From Mesodorylaimus sp. YZB2_4 (taxonomy: Eukaryota > Nematoda > Enoplea > Dorylaimida > Dorylaimidae), in assembly GCA_030248295.1 (NCBI GenBank), contig JASANH010000863.1, forward strand, positions 62,001 through 126,000: 64,000 nucleotides of DNA, read 5' to 3'. Positions within the stretch are counted from its first letter, which is position 1. Each line of letters starts with the position of its first letter. Shown here piece after piece: positions 36,022 through 46,514 of this stretch. A program made the position numbers and the translations under genes. Under the pieces are notes generated by a model. It was not told the DNA's origin. It saw only the letters and a list, made by a program, of their open reading frames with translations, and ran no database searches.

Positions 36022-37407
36022 GTGAGAGTAACACAAAACCCAGTTGAGAAGTCCTACCCTGTTATCGAAATGGAAGACTTTTCACCCAATGGAACGCATT
36101 TTACGATTGATCTGAAAACTCGGCGCATGGGAATACAAAAACCAATTTCTAGGAGGCTCCTTACAGAAACTCCAGTTGGGAGTCGAGGCATCAAGTCAAT
36201 TTCCTCCCTTCCAATATATTTTTACAAAGTGCTGTAGCGGCATCCAAAATCACTCCATTTATCCCTTCACCTTCGAGTGCACATGGGCACGAGTTGATCG
36301 ATTTCTAAAATGTGGTTGCAAAATTCCAGCAACAATACAAAAATTATTCGCGTAAGTCTCGATTTATCTGTTCTGGAAGAATGTTCAATCGAAGACTTAT
36401 CCGACCGCGATTCCGTGATTGTCCAGTTGGCCCTTTATCTGGTTGCGCTTCTAAAGCCATCAGGATACGGAATCGGCCTGAAAGTGTACTCTGACCAGGA
36501 ACACGATGATGTGGACAGAGATTTAATAAACGGCACCTTGGATATATTTCCATTCGAAAGTGCTCTGGAGTGGAATTTGAAGTGGATATGTTTCACTGGG
36601 CAGTCCCGATCACGTCATGTACACTAGCAGACAGATCAGCCACAGCGAAAGTGCCCTACAGTTCCTATTGGCACCTTTCGCGGCATCTGTATGGATTTGT
36701 ACAAGTTTGGCAGTGGTTTTTGCTTTTTCTACTTACTCTTTCATAGATTGCGCAACCAGAAGAAATAAAAAAATGCGATCTGTGTTAATCTCAGCTGGAT
36801 GCTCATTTCTAGCTGTAGCTTACAGTTCTCAGTTGAAAGCTTTGTTAACTCAACCTGTTTCCAAGGAACCATTTCGAAATTTTAACGACTTGGCTCAGCA
36901 AATTCGAGACGGAAAGAGGCAAATGTCGGTGGATCGCTCCCACTGAAAGCTTTGTTCGATGCAATACGAGCTTGAGGGATTGAGAAGGCCACCTTTACGA
37001 GCCTAATATGGTGAAAGTATGCCATCTACTGGACACATCGCCAGAGCTTGTATTTTAGGGTTACGAAGATATACTAGCCGGGAATTGTAAGCACGTGTGC
37101 TACTGGAGATACCCACTGGTTGAATATCCCGATGCCCATGTAACTTTCCTCATTTCAAAACATAGTCCGATAAAGGAAAAAGCGGACGTCTTAGTTCATG
37201 CATTTGAAAATTACCGCCTTATTCTTCTGCGCAAGCAATTAAGCGAGCCATGTCTGACCGACAGACCAAAATCTGAACTGATTGTAATGGAAAGCTCGCA
37301 AGGCGCGGCAATAGTGCTGAGTTTTGGACTAGGCATTGGATTTTCTGTTTTGGGCATCGAAATTTTTGTTCAAAAGGTTTTTTTTACCGCTTTGTTCCCA
37401 CTAACTA
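36022..37407 (+). pseudogene. Ionotropic glutamate receptor/IR-like channel, probably broken
   Basis: Pieces of the ligand-gated channel fold occur in order. VTQNPVEKSYPVIEMEDFSP starts the S1 lobe (36022-36234). YGIGLKVYSDQEHDDVDRDL and INGTLDIFPFESALEW are the end of S1 (36310-36600). ALQFLLAPFAASVWICTSLA is M1; SVLISAGCSFLAVAYSSQLK then ALLTQPVSKEPFRNFNDLA is M3 and the start of S2 (36650-36946). HVTFLISKHSPIKEKADV and the span GAAIVLSFGLGIGFSVLGIE (M4) end it (37095-37407). The M1-M3 linker is too short for a pore loop. Frames change at ~36605 and stops fall at 36235 and 36946; short introns could explain some but not all. Nematodes have many divergent receptors of this type. Confidence 0.55.
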
Positions 37408-38503
37408 CTTACAGTATGCAGTGTGTACGAGTATCTTACTTCGTTCGCAGTATTATTTGAATTAAAGCTGCGAAGAAATTTTTCTTGCTCCATGTGCTAC
37501 CTTTTTTGGGCTGTAAGCAACTGGCAATTGGTCCATTGCTGTCAGTTACGGGTATTCAATAAGAGAATATGCACCTACGGATGGCAGAGGATATGAAAGA
37601 GCTACAGCTTTCAAAATTTTCTAAATTCAAAGAGTTGGACCTTTAAATCAGCCCAATTTATAGGTCCAACTCATTGCAAAGTTGTCGTATCAAAACTGCC
37701 ATCACTTTGTATTTAACTCAACCCGTGTCCATGGCCCGTACCGTGTGGCTATGGACATGGAGAAGCTAAAAGTAAGAGTTCCTACTGGTTTGGAAAACAA
37801 TCACAGAAAACGATCTCGTTATCTAAAAACAGTGTTATCACAAAAAACTTTTAGACTGGTAATGGTCTAACGGCTTGTGTTGTCGGCCATTGAAACAGGG
37901 AGTCGCTCGATAAAACAAACATGCAGGATCGACCAGAAGCTTACAGCTCTATATATTCAGCAGCATGGCAGAAATAGAGCAATAACAAGGTAGGCAATCA
38001 AAGATTATCGAAAGGGCTAAATGGCTAAAAACCTGACAAAGGGGGAGTCATAGACTATGTGAGTTCACAGTTCAAAATCCTCCCTAATTTCTTGGTCCAA
38101 GCCCACATATTTTCCTCTCATACCATCACTACTCACGATCAGAAGTCTCCTTCCTATGTGCTCCCGTTGGACCCAGGGTTTCAAGTTAAACAAGCGTCTT
38201 GAATGCGGCACTGGCTGGGCGCAATTCATATTTTGTCTTCCTTGTGGGGACTTCCGAGCAGTCGGCATAACCTAAACTTGTAGTGAACCTGCATTCAGGA
38301 AAGATGATTCAGTTAGCAAGGTTACGCTTTAGACTTAGCTCACCTTTAGTGCCTGGCATTGTTGATGATACGTTACGCTTTTCGCCTCCGCTATGCCTAG
38401 TTTTATGCCACGCTTGAACACTCTGCTAGCCACAGGCTTATAGTAAAGTCGGCTCCCACTCTACTATATTTGGCGACGTCGGTGAGACCCGAACTCATGC
38501 GGA
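37408..38503. other. Intergenic, no gene recognised
   Basis: Holds a small inverted pair near 37627-37675 (GAGTTGGACCT and AGGTCCAACTC) and otherwise nothing identified. Confidence 0.45.
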
Positions 38504-38580
38504 GAGACCCCAATAGATTAGCCCTACTGGAACAGCCCCTGGATCAGGAGATTGCAGGTTCGACTCCTTCCAGGCTCGCC
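38504..38580 (+). repeat. tRNA-Arg-like pseudogene or SINE head
   Basis: The 3' half resembles eukaryotic tRNA-Arg: CTGGATCAGGAGATTGCAGG then TTCGACTCC and GGCTCGCCA. The 5' half does not fold: no acceptor or D-arm partner fits, and the anticodon region is too long. Not a working tRNA gene; a tRNA-derived repeat is likelier. Confidence 0.4.
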
Positions 38581-39339
38581 ACTTATGTTACGGACTTATT
38601 ATAAAACTCTTTGTGAAATGCAGTATAAGAATCTGACTGAACGTAATTTTTGAGCGCCCAATGTCTGTTTTTCTCAGAAATTTCGCGCTTTTTTTCATTT
38701 TCATTTTTACAGGGCGAGAAGCTCTTACCATTAGCTGGTCCCTTCATTAAGCATAGCTTACGATTAGTCATGGTTGCCCAGAGATAGCGGCTTGTATCGC
38801 GGAGTTGCTACGGAAATCGCTTTTGCCCTCTGTCGCCAGTTACCTCTACTAATCTCGACCTATAACGCCAACGGTAAATTTATCCTCCTAGTCGCTATGT
38901 AAAAGATTGGTTCGGAAGGGTAGGCTTACACACAGGACCACATTAAAAGATGTAGAGTTGCTGTTAACTTTGTTCATCAGCACATCACCTTTGCACACGA
39001 AAATGGTGGAAAACGGCGTAAGGTGAGGTGTTTGACCTTTCACCCTGTTCTAGCAAATCAAGCCTGGTAACCAGTTATCGAACGTGAGTACGAAACCAGC
39101 AATGATCGTTTCGCCCGGCCAAAGTACCCGAAGATGCCAGAAAACCCAACACCGAATTCAGTAATAGGGGTGATACTAGTGGAATATGCAAATCAAACCA
39201 GGTGGGAGGTACCGTATATGAGCGAGTGTTCGCCTTTTTCCTGGTGAGTGCGGGTCGTGTCATCATCGAGTGTGAATAGCAATAAACACGTGTGGTTACA
39301 TGCAGGCACTGCGCCATCAGCTTGTGGTGACCCCGGCGT
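38581..39339. other. Intergenic, no gene recognised
   Basis: No repeat family or coding sequence identified before the palindrome at 39340. Confidence 0.45.
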
Positions 39340-39397
39340 GGCGTGAGGGGCAGACGCCTAACCCACCGCGGTGGGTTAGGCGTCTGCCTCTCACGCC
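39340..39397. repeat. 58-bp near-perfect palindrome at a SINE head
   Basis: Two 29-bp arms meet with no spacer at 39368/39369 and match at 28 of 29 positions. The right arm is the 5' head of the SINE at 39365 (GGTGGGTTAGGCGTCTGCCT); the left arm is the same head inverted. Confidence 0.9.
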
Positions 39398-39510
39398 GGG
39401 TGCGCACTTACGGGCGAGTGTTCGACTCGCGGACCGGTAAATCATTTCGTGTAAAATGTGTCCCTTCACCCTCGAGTGCGCATACGCGTTTGGTGATGTG
39501 GTAAAACAAT
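39365..39510 (+). mobile_element. tRNA-derived SINE, family A, second subfamily
   Basis: GGTGGGTTAGGCGTCTGCCT, then CTCACGCC, a B box GTTCGACTC, AAATCATTTCGTGTAAAAT, CCCTTCACCCTCGAGTGCGC and GTTTGGTGATGTGGTAAAAC. About 90% identical to the copy at 51081. Confidence 0.8.
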
Positions 39511-39714
39511 AAAACATGAACATGAACCCTAATAATTAAACCCATCTGCAGTAAGCATGTGAGTCAGGCACTCGACAGGAACCTGTCAAAACTTCAACCA
39601 AATGGATTTAATCACAACCATCACCACAACCAGGTGAAAATCATGCGCGTCGTTTTGGCGCTCTTAAAATGAAGGACTTCCTAAATAAAGCAGTAAATCT
39701 GATTAAATGCAACC

Positions 39715-42046
39715 TCAAGCAATTGGTGCCACCTTCGTCTTCTTTTCCCGCCCTCTATATCGCCAGTAGCCATAAACGGCCAAGTAGAAGGCCACATGGA
39801 AAAAACTGACGACGGACATGCCCCAGTAGAGGCCCACTACATTGCCCAGGTCACAGAACATCAGGTAAAAATCCACCTCCTTCGTCTGCTCGTACAGGCG
39901 ATAACTGAGGTCGCTGTAGTACACGTGCATCTTGCTGTACATAATATTCTTCTTCTCTGTTTCAGATTCCAAGTCGGAGAAACTGGCCATGCTTGAATAC
40001 GTCCAGTATCGACAGTAGCGCGGGCACATCTGGCTGATGGAAAGTGCGCTCTTGATACGACTTTCGATGCCAGTGACCAGCTGCCTTTTCTGAAAGCAGG
40101 TTCCTCGTGTACAGTACGCAAAATACTGTGAATCACTTCGATTTTGCAATACCCAAATTTCACGGTTTGTGCTTTTGGCCTATTAGTTCGCGGATGGAAG
40201 TTTTGGCAGTTTCTGGCTCTCTGTCAGTCACCAGCATATGTATGTGAATCTACCGATGATACTCGGGAATGTCGGGAATACGCGGAACACTTTAATGGCT
40301 GATGAGATGGCCAAATCCTGCCAAAACGTGCCTAATCGGACATCCAAGCCCACAATTAGCTTAGCTGTAATAGTCATTAATTTATGGTTTAAGTTTCGCT
40401 GAAAAATGTGGTTCAGAAAAGTCTAATATCTCTGGTGGCTTTTAAGATGTTCGTCATGGCGTCACTAATTGGTAATTTAAAATCCTCACTCTCAGATATG
40501 ACCTTATGGAAAATGATCTGAGTTGGAGTTAAATCTTATGAGGATGTGGAAAAAAGAAGAAACATTAACTTGTTAGTCTTGTCTACCTGAAAATCCATGT
40601 TTTCTACGTGGAAGTTCCAGGGAATAAAACTTTTGCGGTCCGGGCCATCCACAAAAACCGCAAAGTTAAAGTGGTTTACAGTATATAAAGAGAATGATCC
40701 TCTGATGCAGCTCTGATAGGCATCATTCTTTGCTTTCACCTACAAACTGCCATGTTGTCTTGTCTACACCCACCACAAAAAAAGAAAACATCGGGCATAC
40801 TAATTCTTTCGTCTTCTCATCATCGCTGTCACTCAGGCCCATGTGCTTGGCGAGATCTGACTCAGAAAAAACATCAGTCAAAGTTATTGTTGCTGTTGGA
40901 CTGCAGACGGTGCTGGAGTTTGGGCGCTCTAAATAAGCTATTTGGTGACAACCCAAGTAATCACGCGCCGTGTCGACAATCTTTCGTGCAGCGCAGTTAA
41001 ACCCTTGCGGATCATAATAAGAGTAATGGCCTCCTTTCATGGTCAAGTGGCCAGGCTGGGCGCAGTTGGTTATCAACTTGTGCATGACTGGTGTGACCCT
41101 GATGAAAGTTTGGGCCTTGTCTGGAGCTGTCACTGGCGACTGCGTGACGCTGTACGGCAACGGATCGGCATAAACTCGGAAACCATTGTCGGCGAATTCC
41201 TCCAACCACGGGAAATCCTCGAGAGCCACTTCCGCCTCGATGGTCAGACCACCAATCGGACCAGGTCTGGACTGGTGGAACGTCCGATTGTTTGCTTGCG
41301 CGTTGTCACTGTCCGAATTAAGCTAAGGCGAAAAAGAAAAGATACACAATAGATACGTTTACAAAACTCTGCTGGCCCACCATGAAAAGGTAGCATATGC
41401 CATCTTCGTCCGTTGACTGAACCACGATTGACGGATCGCAGCAATTGAATTCAACTCCATTAAACCAACATTTTTTGAACATTTTCTCACAGCTCAAATA
41501 AGCCACGCTCGAAAATTTTGAAAAGTCAAGCACTTGTGGATTGGCTTGTAGAATTCTGGCAAATTTGACCAGCAACTTCCGGGAAAATTGTCGAGGGCGC
41601 ATGATTTGCGACATGAACAAGGTTAACTGCGAGAAAAACTCATCGCGGGTCAAGTGAGTGCTTTCGATGACGGAGTCTGGTACAGTCAGATTGTTCATTA
41701 TAAACGTCTGATTGAAATAGAGTTGGGCGCAGATGGTGACATTGGAAAATGGCAAGGATTCCAGGTTTGCGAAATCTTCCACTTCGTCCTTGAACCCCGA
41801 TAGAAGCCAGCTGCGAATTGTTTGTCGAATGTAAATTAGTGAAAAGCATGATAAGACAATCAAAGTGAGACTAAATGTCGCGCGAACGAGTGGTATCTGA
41901 TCTCCCAGGGCTTCTTTCCAGCCAGCAACGCTCACTTTCTCAACGAGATCATCCCAAGCGCAGCTGAGTGGGTCCTTGCCAGAGCCTTGATCAGTTTGAC
42001 GCTTGGTGGTGCTGATTGAGGGCTGAGGGTCTTTTGTGCCATTCAT
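39715..42046 (-). CDS. DEG/ENaC channel, copy C (exon split by a MITE)
   Basis: Exon 1 42046-41363 (228 codons), 40-nt intron (GTAAAC...TTAG), exon 2 41322-40801 (174 codons), 61-nt intron, exon 3 from 40739. Exon 3 is interrupted by a 556-bp MITE (40126-40681). Subtracting the MITE and one TA leaves an open exon through YQSCIRGSFSLYFAYCTRG. Alternatively splicing from GTAAAC at the MITE edge (40679) to CAG at 40090 joins 40739-40680 to 40089-39715 in frame, giving 546 aa and losing 11 residues. Features: M1 ~52-74, FSNVTICA ~100, CEKMFKKC, the GICYLF block, GPIGGLTIEAEV, CPRYCRYW, and M2 with LYWGMS ~510. Ala-Gly replaces the usual His-Gly gating motif. Whether it makes a channel depends on that splice. 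Confidence 0.75.
40126..40681. mobile_element. TA-target MITE inside DEG/ENaC copy C
   Basis: 556 bp with inverted ends CTGTGAATCACTT (left) and CTGTAAACCACTT (right, minus strand), each bordered by TA (40124-40125 and 40682-40683) as for Tc1/mariner-type insertion. The interior is a shortened relative of the element at 58453-59628: both contain GTCAGTCACCAG near one end and GCGGTCC-GG-CATCC near the other. Its absence from copy A confirms insertion after duplication. Confidence 0.85.
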
Positions 42047-45000
42047 TGTTGGCAATTCGGTGTCCTCTCGATAAAGCAGATGTACAGTGAGTAGGCGCAC
42101 AGCCACTGAGGATACGGTGATTTGCCTGTGAAGAAAGATTGCCTTAAGGCTCAAACTTCCACGATAGTCGAATCTATTTATGATGCGAATAGCGCTGTTG
42201 CTGAGGATACGTTCGTTCTTGTACGCCAGGGTCACCCGATTACTAGGCGACCGGATCTGACGGGGTTTTCAGGCTAAAGGCCTGTTTTAGAAACGCACGA
42301 GAGCTTTGGAATCATCCTTTATCAGAGAGGATTTTTAATGGCACAGATGATTAACATGCGCTTCTGACTGCGTAAATTATTCGTTGCTTGTTAGTGCTAA
42401 TGTGCATGTACTCATAATGTTTTCACAAGCTCGAGTTGAGTGTGAATTACCTCAAAATTCTGTCATCTTTGAGAACTATTCATTTTCTCTAGCATTGCTT
42501 TGGCTAATATCTTTACTCTGCTTCTCCTCTTATGGAGCAAAACGATATGTAAACACTGTGGTCGTTGCACTTCACCTTCCCGTGTGGCTTTGCAGCACTG
42601 ACAGCCGCTCTCACACTGAGAGCTACTGCACTCGCTTTATAATAGTTCATGAGAAACCCCCCAGCCTGATCACACCATGTATAGAGGACCATTACTACTG
42701 AACTGTATACCGTACCGTGCACTCATTGCACTATCTTCCTTTCACTCGAACAGAATATTTTTAGGTTCACATTTATAAAGTGCTTTCTTTCTTCTTTCGT
42801 CGCCCATTTCTTTATACATAGACATAGTAAGCAAAGCATTAGTAAGCTGTAGTGTAGAAATAAGCTTTTGCAATTCCGAATCGAGAGAAAGAAGCCAAAC
42901 GAAAATGCAGTCCAAGGAAGCCTGGCGAATCGAAGGCCCTGCTGTATGTATACATACAGTATGCTCCGATCGAGATGCGTTGAGGGCATCTGCGCGTTTT
43001 CACATATAAGGTTTGACTCTTGGTCATTGAAGAGAATATAATATTTAGATTCAATACCCTCGAATTATGGGGGTATCACCTATGCGAAAAAAGTCGAAAT
43101 TTTCATTTCGTTTTGGTCCACCCTTTGCCATCAAGAATTTCGACTTTATCAATATTTTAATATCTACTTAACGGTCCAATATTTTGGCTACTCCCTATAA
43201 TACGTGGGTGCTAAATTTGAGTATCATACTCGTTTTTCAATATCCCGATATCGGTTCTTCAATGGGTAAGTGTGCATAAGTATATGAAGCAGCTGACCAT
43301 TTGCATTGGATAGCAAGCTGATTTTATGCAATATTCTTTTGCAGGATCATTGATCGCTACTGTATGTCGTTCGTATACAAGTTCAAAAAGTATCGAAAGT
43401 ATCCATCTCACGGTTCTCAAAAAGAGCCCGAATGACCCTTGCGAGTCGACAAAACAACATTAGTTAGAACTTCTATGGCGTCACAAAACGTTACCTTTGG
43501 GAAAACTATTGAATCTTTTAGAACGCGTTTCCAATAACCGTACATTGCACAGGCCTACATGAACGACCTCGAATGCGAGCCTGCTTTACTTCCGTTTTCA
43601 TCGGAAACGAACCTTTTCGAACGAAGCCTCTATTAATTTGTGTGAAAATAGTCCTAGCTGTAGTTTTATTATTTTGGAACTTCAACTGGCGGATAAATGC
43701 CGATGTCAAATTGAAGAAAGCATATACGCAGGTCTGGGTAGAACAGACGGGGCAAGAAAATTGATTTGTAGAAAGCTTTTCCTCGCCAACAGAAAAGCTC
43801 TCTTGACATGCGCTAGAAAAAACTGGAGAAACGTAGGCTAACAGATATAGTTTCATGCAAACACGGGTATCAATGTCAGATATGAACGTTGCACGCCGTA
43901 CGATCACGTTTTGCGGATACATGGTGTTGAGACACGTCAATCTTCCTATTACGCGCTCTGGGTATGTAAATGGAAGGAGAAGGGATTATTAAAATCCACT
44001 GGAAAAATAATGAGCTAATCTAGCAAATGTCAGTTGGAGAATATTGGCGACAGTTCTGACGTGCCAATATCCTTTATCGAACGACAAATACAGTAGCTGG
44101 CTCGGTTATCGCCCTGGCCAGAACACTTTTTAGTTACATGCGAAAAAAAAATTCATTAGGTTTTTTTTTTCGCCAAAATGCCATTTGGGTTTCTGGGAAA
44201 AACACACGGACTCTTCCTTACGTAAAGGACATTTTTTTTGTTGGATACTGTGAATATGATTAAAACGAATTTTTTTACGCGAGCTCCGACTAACGTTAGA
44301 ACGTGTTCTATCACTTTTTTTAATGTATCTGTCTGTATAAAAAAATGTTTTTATGTCTCATTCTCATCGTCAGACGCACAGATGGAATGAAAGACTGACA
44401 ATGAGGCGTGGAGGGACTCGATTGGGGGAAGCTGGAGCTCGTCATCGAAAGCCTGGCTTACAACTCAATTAAAATTTTTTAGTTTGTAGTTTGTGGGGTC
44501 CTAAATTTTTCATATTGACAGGCTAAGCCATGTTAATGTTCTGGCAAGGAAAGAGCATGAGAAACGATATTCAGCCCAAGGGAAACCCATGTCGAAAAAA
44601 CCCACAGTTGCGGATGGCAGTGGCTTGTGCGAGCTTGTCACTCTGTACAAGCTGTTTTTCAGCCCCCCCCCCCCCCACACTTTTCACCGATTGGCGATTG
44701 GCTTCGATTGAGCCGTTATTTGCTTCCGAAATGTCAAGATTAAGAATGAACGGTCGTCCCGCCTCCTCCTGTAGACCCAAGAGTACAATAGCTGATAGCC
44801 AATATAGCTAATTAATCTCACAATGGGCCTTTGCCAGCTTTACCTACGACAGCAGCAAGTTAATTCGGATTAGGTATGCACATGAAAGTTTCTAGAAAAA
44901 TATCATTGCTATGGCACCAAGCGCGTCAAAGAACTGGCTAGAAAGAAGCTCGCCGCCTACCCGCTTCTTTCCATCAAGCAGCACGTCTCGAATGAGGCGA

Positions 45001-45152
45001 GGTACCACTTTGTCAAAAGGCAAGCTCCTCGAGGTCCGAATCTCGCCTGTCGCGTGATATACTGTAGTGTGGAAATAATCCCGTTCTGCCTTCAGCCTTC
45101 AAATCAAAAACGTCCCTTCCAAAGGCTTTACAACACCAAGTCGAACTTGTCA
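42047..45152. other. DEG/ENaC copy C flank and intergenic DNA
   Basis: The first ~230 bases match the flanks of copies A and B (AGCGCTGTTGCTGAGGATACGT near 42191). The remaining ~2.9 kb has a 14-nt C tract at 44663-44676 and no recognisable gene; the frames at 43518-43940 resemble nothing I know. Confidence 0.5.
44663..44676. repeat. Poly-C tract (14 nt)
   Basis: Uninterrupted C run. Confidence 0.9.
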
Positions 45153-45159
45153 TTTTCAG
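45153..45159 (+). other. Splice acceptor just upstream of the 7TM receptor ATG
   Basis: ATTTTCAG ends at 45159, 8 nt before the ATG at 45168; fits a spliced-leader acceptor or a 5' untranslated intron. Confidence 0.55.
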
Positions 45160-45167
45160 CTGCCATC

Positions 45168-46514
45168 ATGAACGTAACCGTGGTCAGCACGAATTTCACT
45201 GTTCTAGAAAGCTTCTGCACTGTGCTGGTAGTTGATAGTTTTACTATCTTTCAATCGATTTGTATCATGATTTTGGCCATCCTAGCCCTCATTCTCAACG
45301 GCATCTTCTTATCAGCAGTTCGTCACTCGACTGGTCACACTAGTGCTAATGTACGAGCCTTGTTGTCCAACGCCAACATAGCCATCATGGTCCGCTCGTC
45401 CTATTTCGTATACCGTGGTATCTACGTTTTGTTGCTGGCTCAGTTCGGTTTCGACAGATTGGCTGTGCCACCACTGGCATGCGCATGTATCGAGTTGCCA
45501 TACGCAGTTTCGAGCATGTGCATGGTAACTTCCCTGCTGACCATCGGCATCGAAAGATTAGTGGTCACGATACAACAAACTAAAAAGCGGGAAAATGGCG
45601 AGCAATATCACAACGACGAAGCCATCACTAAATGGGTCAAATTGGCCATGGGATTTTGCTGGTTCCAAGGGATCGCATTTTATGCGTTCATGTTAGCTGC
45701 TAAATTCGTAGCCGATGGTGTCTCGTCACCACCCCTTTGCTATTGTACCTTTTCACTGGTCACTAAATTTTACGCGGCAGCCGCCAACAACGCCTATTTC
45801 GGAATCCAAGAATTGGTCATTCTGGTCACTTATTTTATCATCTATATCAAAAATAGACATCGATTGGACGACTTTACACTGCGCACTCGACAGCATTCGT
45901 TGAACGATCGATATGGAACTTGGACGAATGTGCGTACGACTCGTATGCTATTGCCCGCGGCCACACTGCATGCTCTGGTATTCTTAGTCATTCTGTTTGG
46001 TGGCATCCCAGCTTACGGCTCCTTTATGGCATCGCCGACATCCCGCACATTTTCTTACCTCGTGTCGATGGGTTTGCTTAGTTGTTTCGACCTGATCGCT
46101 CATCCGCTGCTCTGCGTTAGATTTAACGAAAAATATCGATGGATTATTGGAGAAAAATGGCCAAAATTATTTTGGATTTTTGGTGCGTACAGAATGGAAA
46201 GACGAGTAGCGAATTACCCGGACAGCCCAGATCAAAACGATGAGAAAGTTCCATCGTCGCCAGTCCCATTAGGATCGGTCCCATTCTCGATTTCCATATC
46301 GTCAGTGCATCCCCGCCAGCCGCGAGGTCCTACACAAAATGGTCATCAAATGGGAGCGCATGCCGGAAGAATAATTCGAAAAGATGTGAAGAAATTGAGC
46401 AAACTGGACAATACGGCGGGTAGGAAAACGATTATTGATTTTCATGTACATCCTGAAGACAGTCACGAGATTCTGAGCAATATGTGGAACAAATGCAACC
46501 CCCCGAAACATTAA
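45168..46514 (+). CDS. Seven-transmembrane receptor, nematode Sra/Srab-like
   Basis: A single open exon of 448 codons. The frame also runs upstream to 45054, but that lies before a TTTTCAG acceptor, so the ATG at 45168 is chosen. Seven hydrophobic spans fall at about 25-50, 62-91, 108-134, 155-178, 205-229, 257-283 and 295-319. The N-terminus has NVT and NFT glycosylation sites. The end of span 3 reads IGIERLVVT in place of DRY, and span 7 ends HPLLCVRFNEKYR, as in nematode serpentine receptors of the Sra/Srab group. Such receptors are G-protein-coupled chemosensory proteins. The C-tail is unusually long (~130 residues, rich in Pro/Ser, then basic). The absence of introns is unusual for these families. 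Exact subfamily uncertain. Confidence 0.75.
   Translation: MNVTVVSTNFTVLESFCTVLVVDSFTIFQSICIMILAILALILNGIFLSAVRHSTGHTSANVRALLSNANIAIMVRSSYFVYRGIYVLLLAQFGFDRLAVPPLACACIELPYAVSSMCMVTSLLTIGIERLVVTIQQTKKRENGEQYHNDEAITKWVKLAMGFCWFQGIAFYAFMLAAKFVADGVSSPPLCYCTFSLVTKFYAAAANNAYFGIQELVILVTYFIIYIKNRHRLDDFTLRTRQHSLNDRYGTWTNVRTTRMLLPAATLHALVFLVILFGGIPAYGSFMASPTSRTFSYLVSMGLLSCFDLIAHPLLCVRFNEKYRWIIGEKWPKLFWIFGAYRMERRVANYPDSPDQNDEKVPSSPVPLGSVPFSISISSVHPRQPRGPTQNGHQMGAHAGRIIRKDVKKLSKLDNTAGRKTIIDFHVHPEDSHEILSNMWNKCNPPKH

Noticed and set aside
38504..38580. Functional tRNA-Arg gene
   Set aside because: T-arm and 3' end look right, but no acceptor or D-stem pairing can be made and the anticodon region is too long.
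39365..39400. Telomeric TTAGGC sequence
   Set aside because: TTAGGC occurs once within the SINE head and is not tandem.
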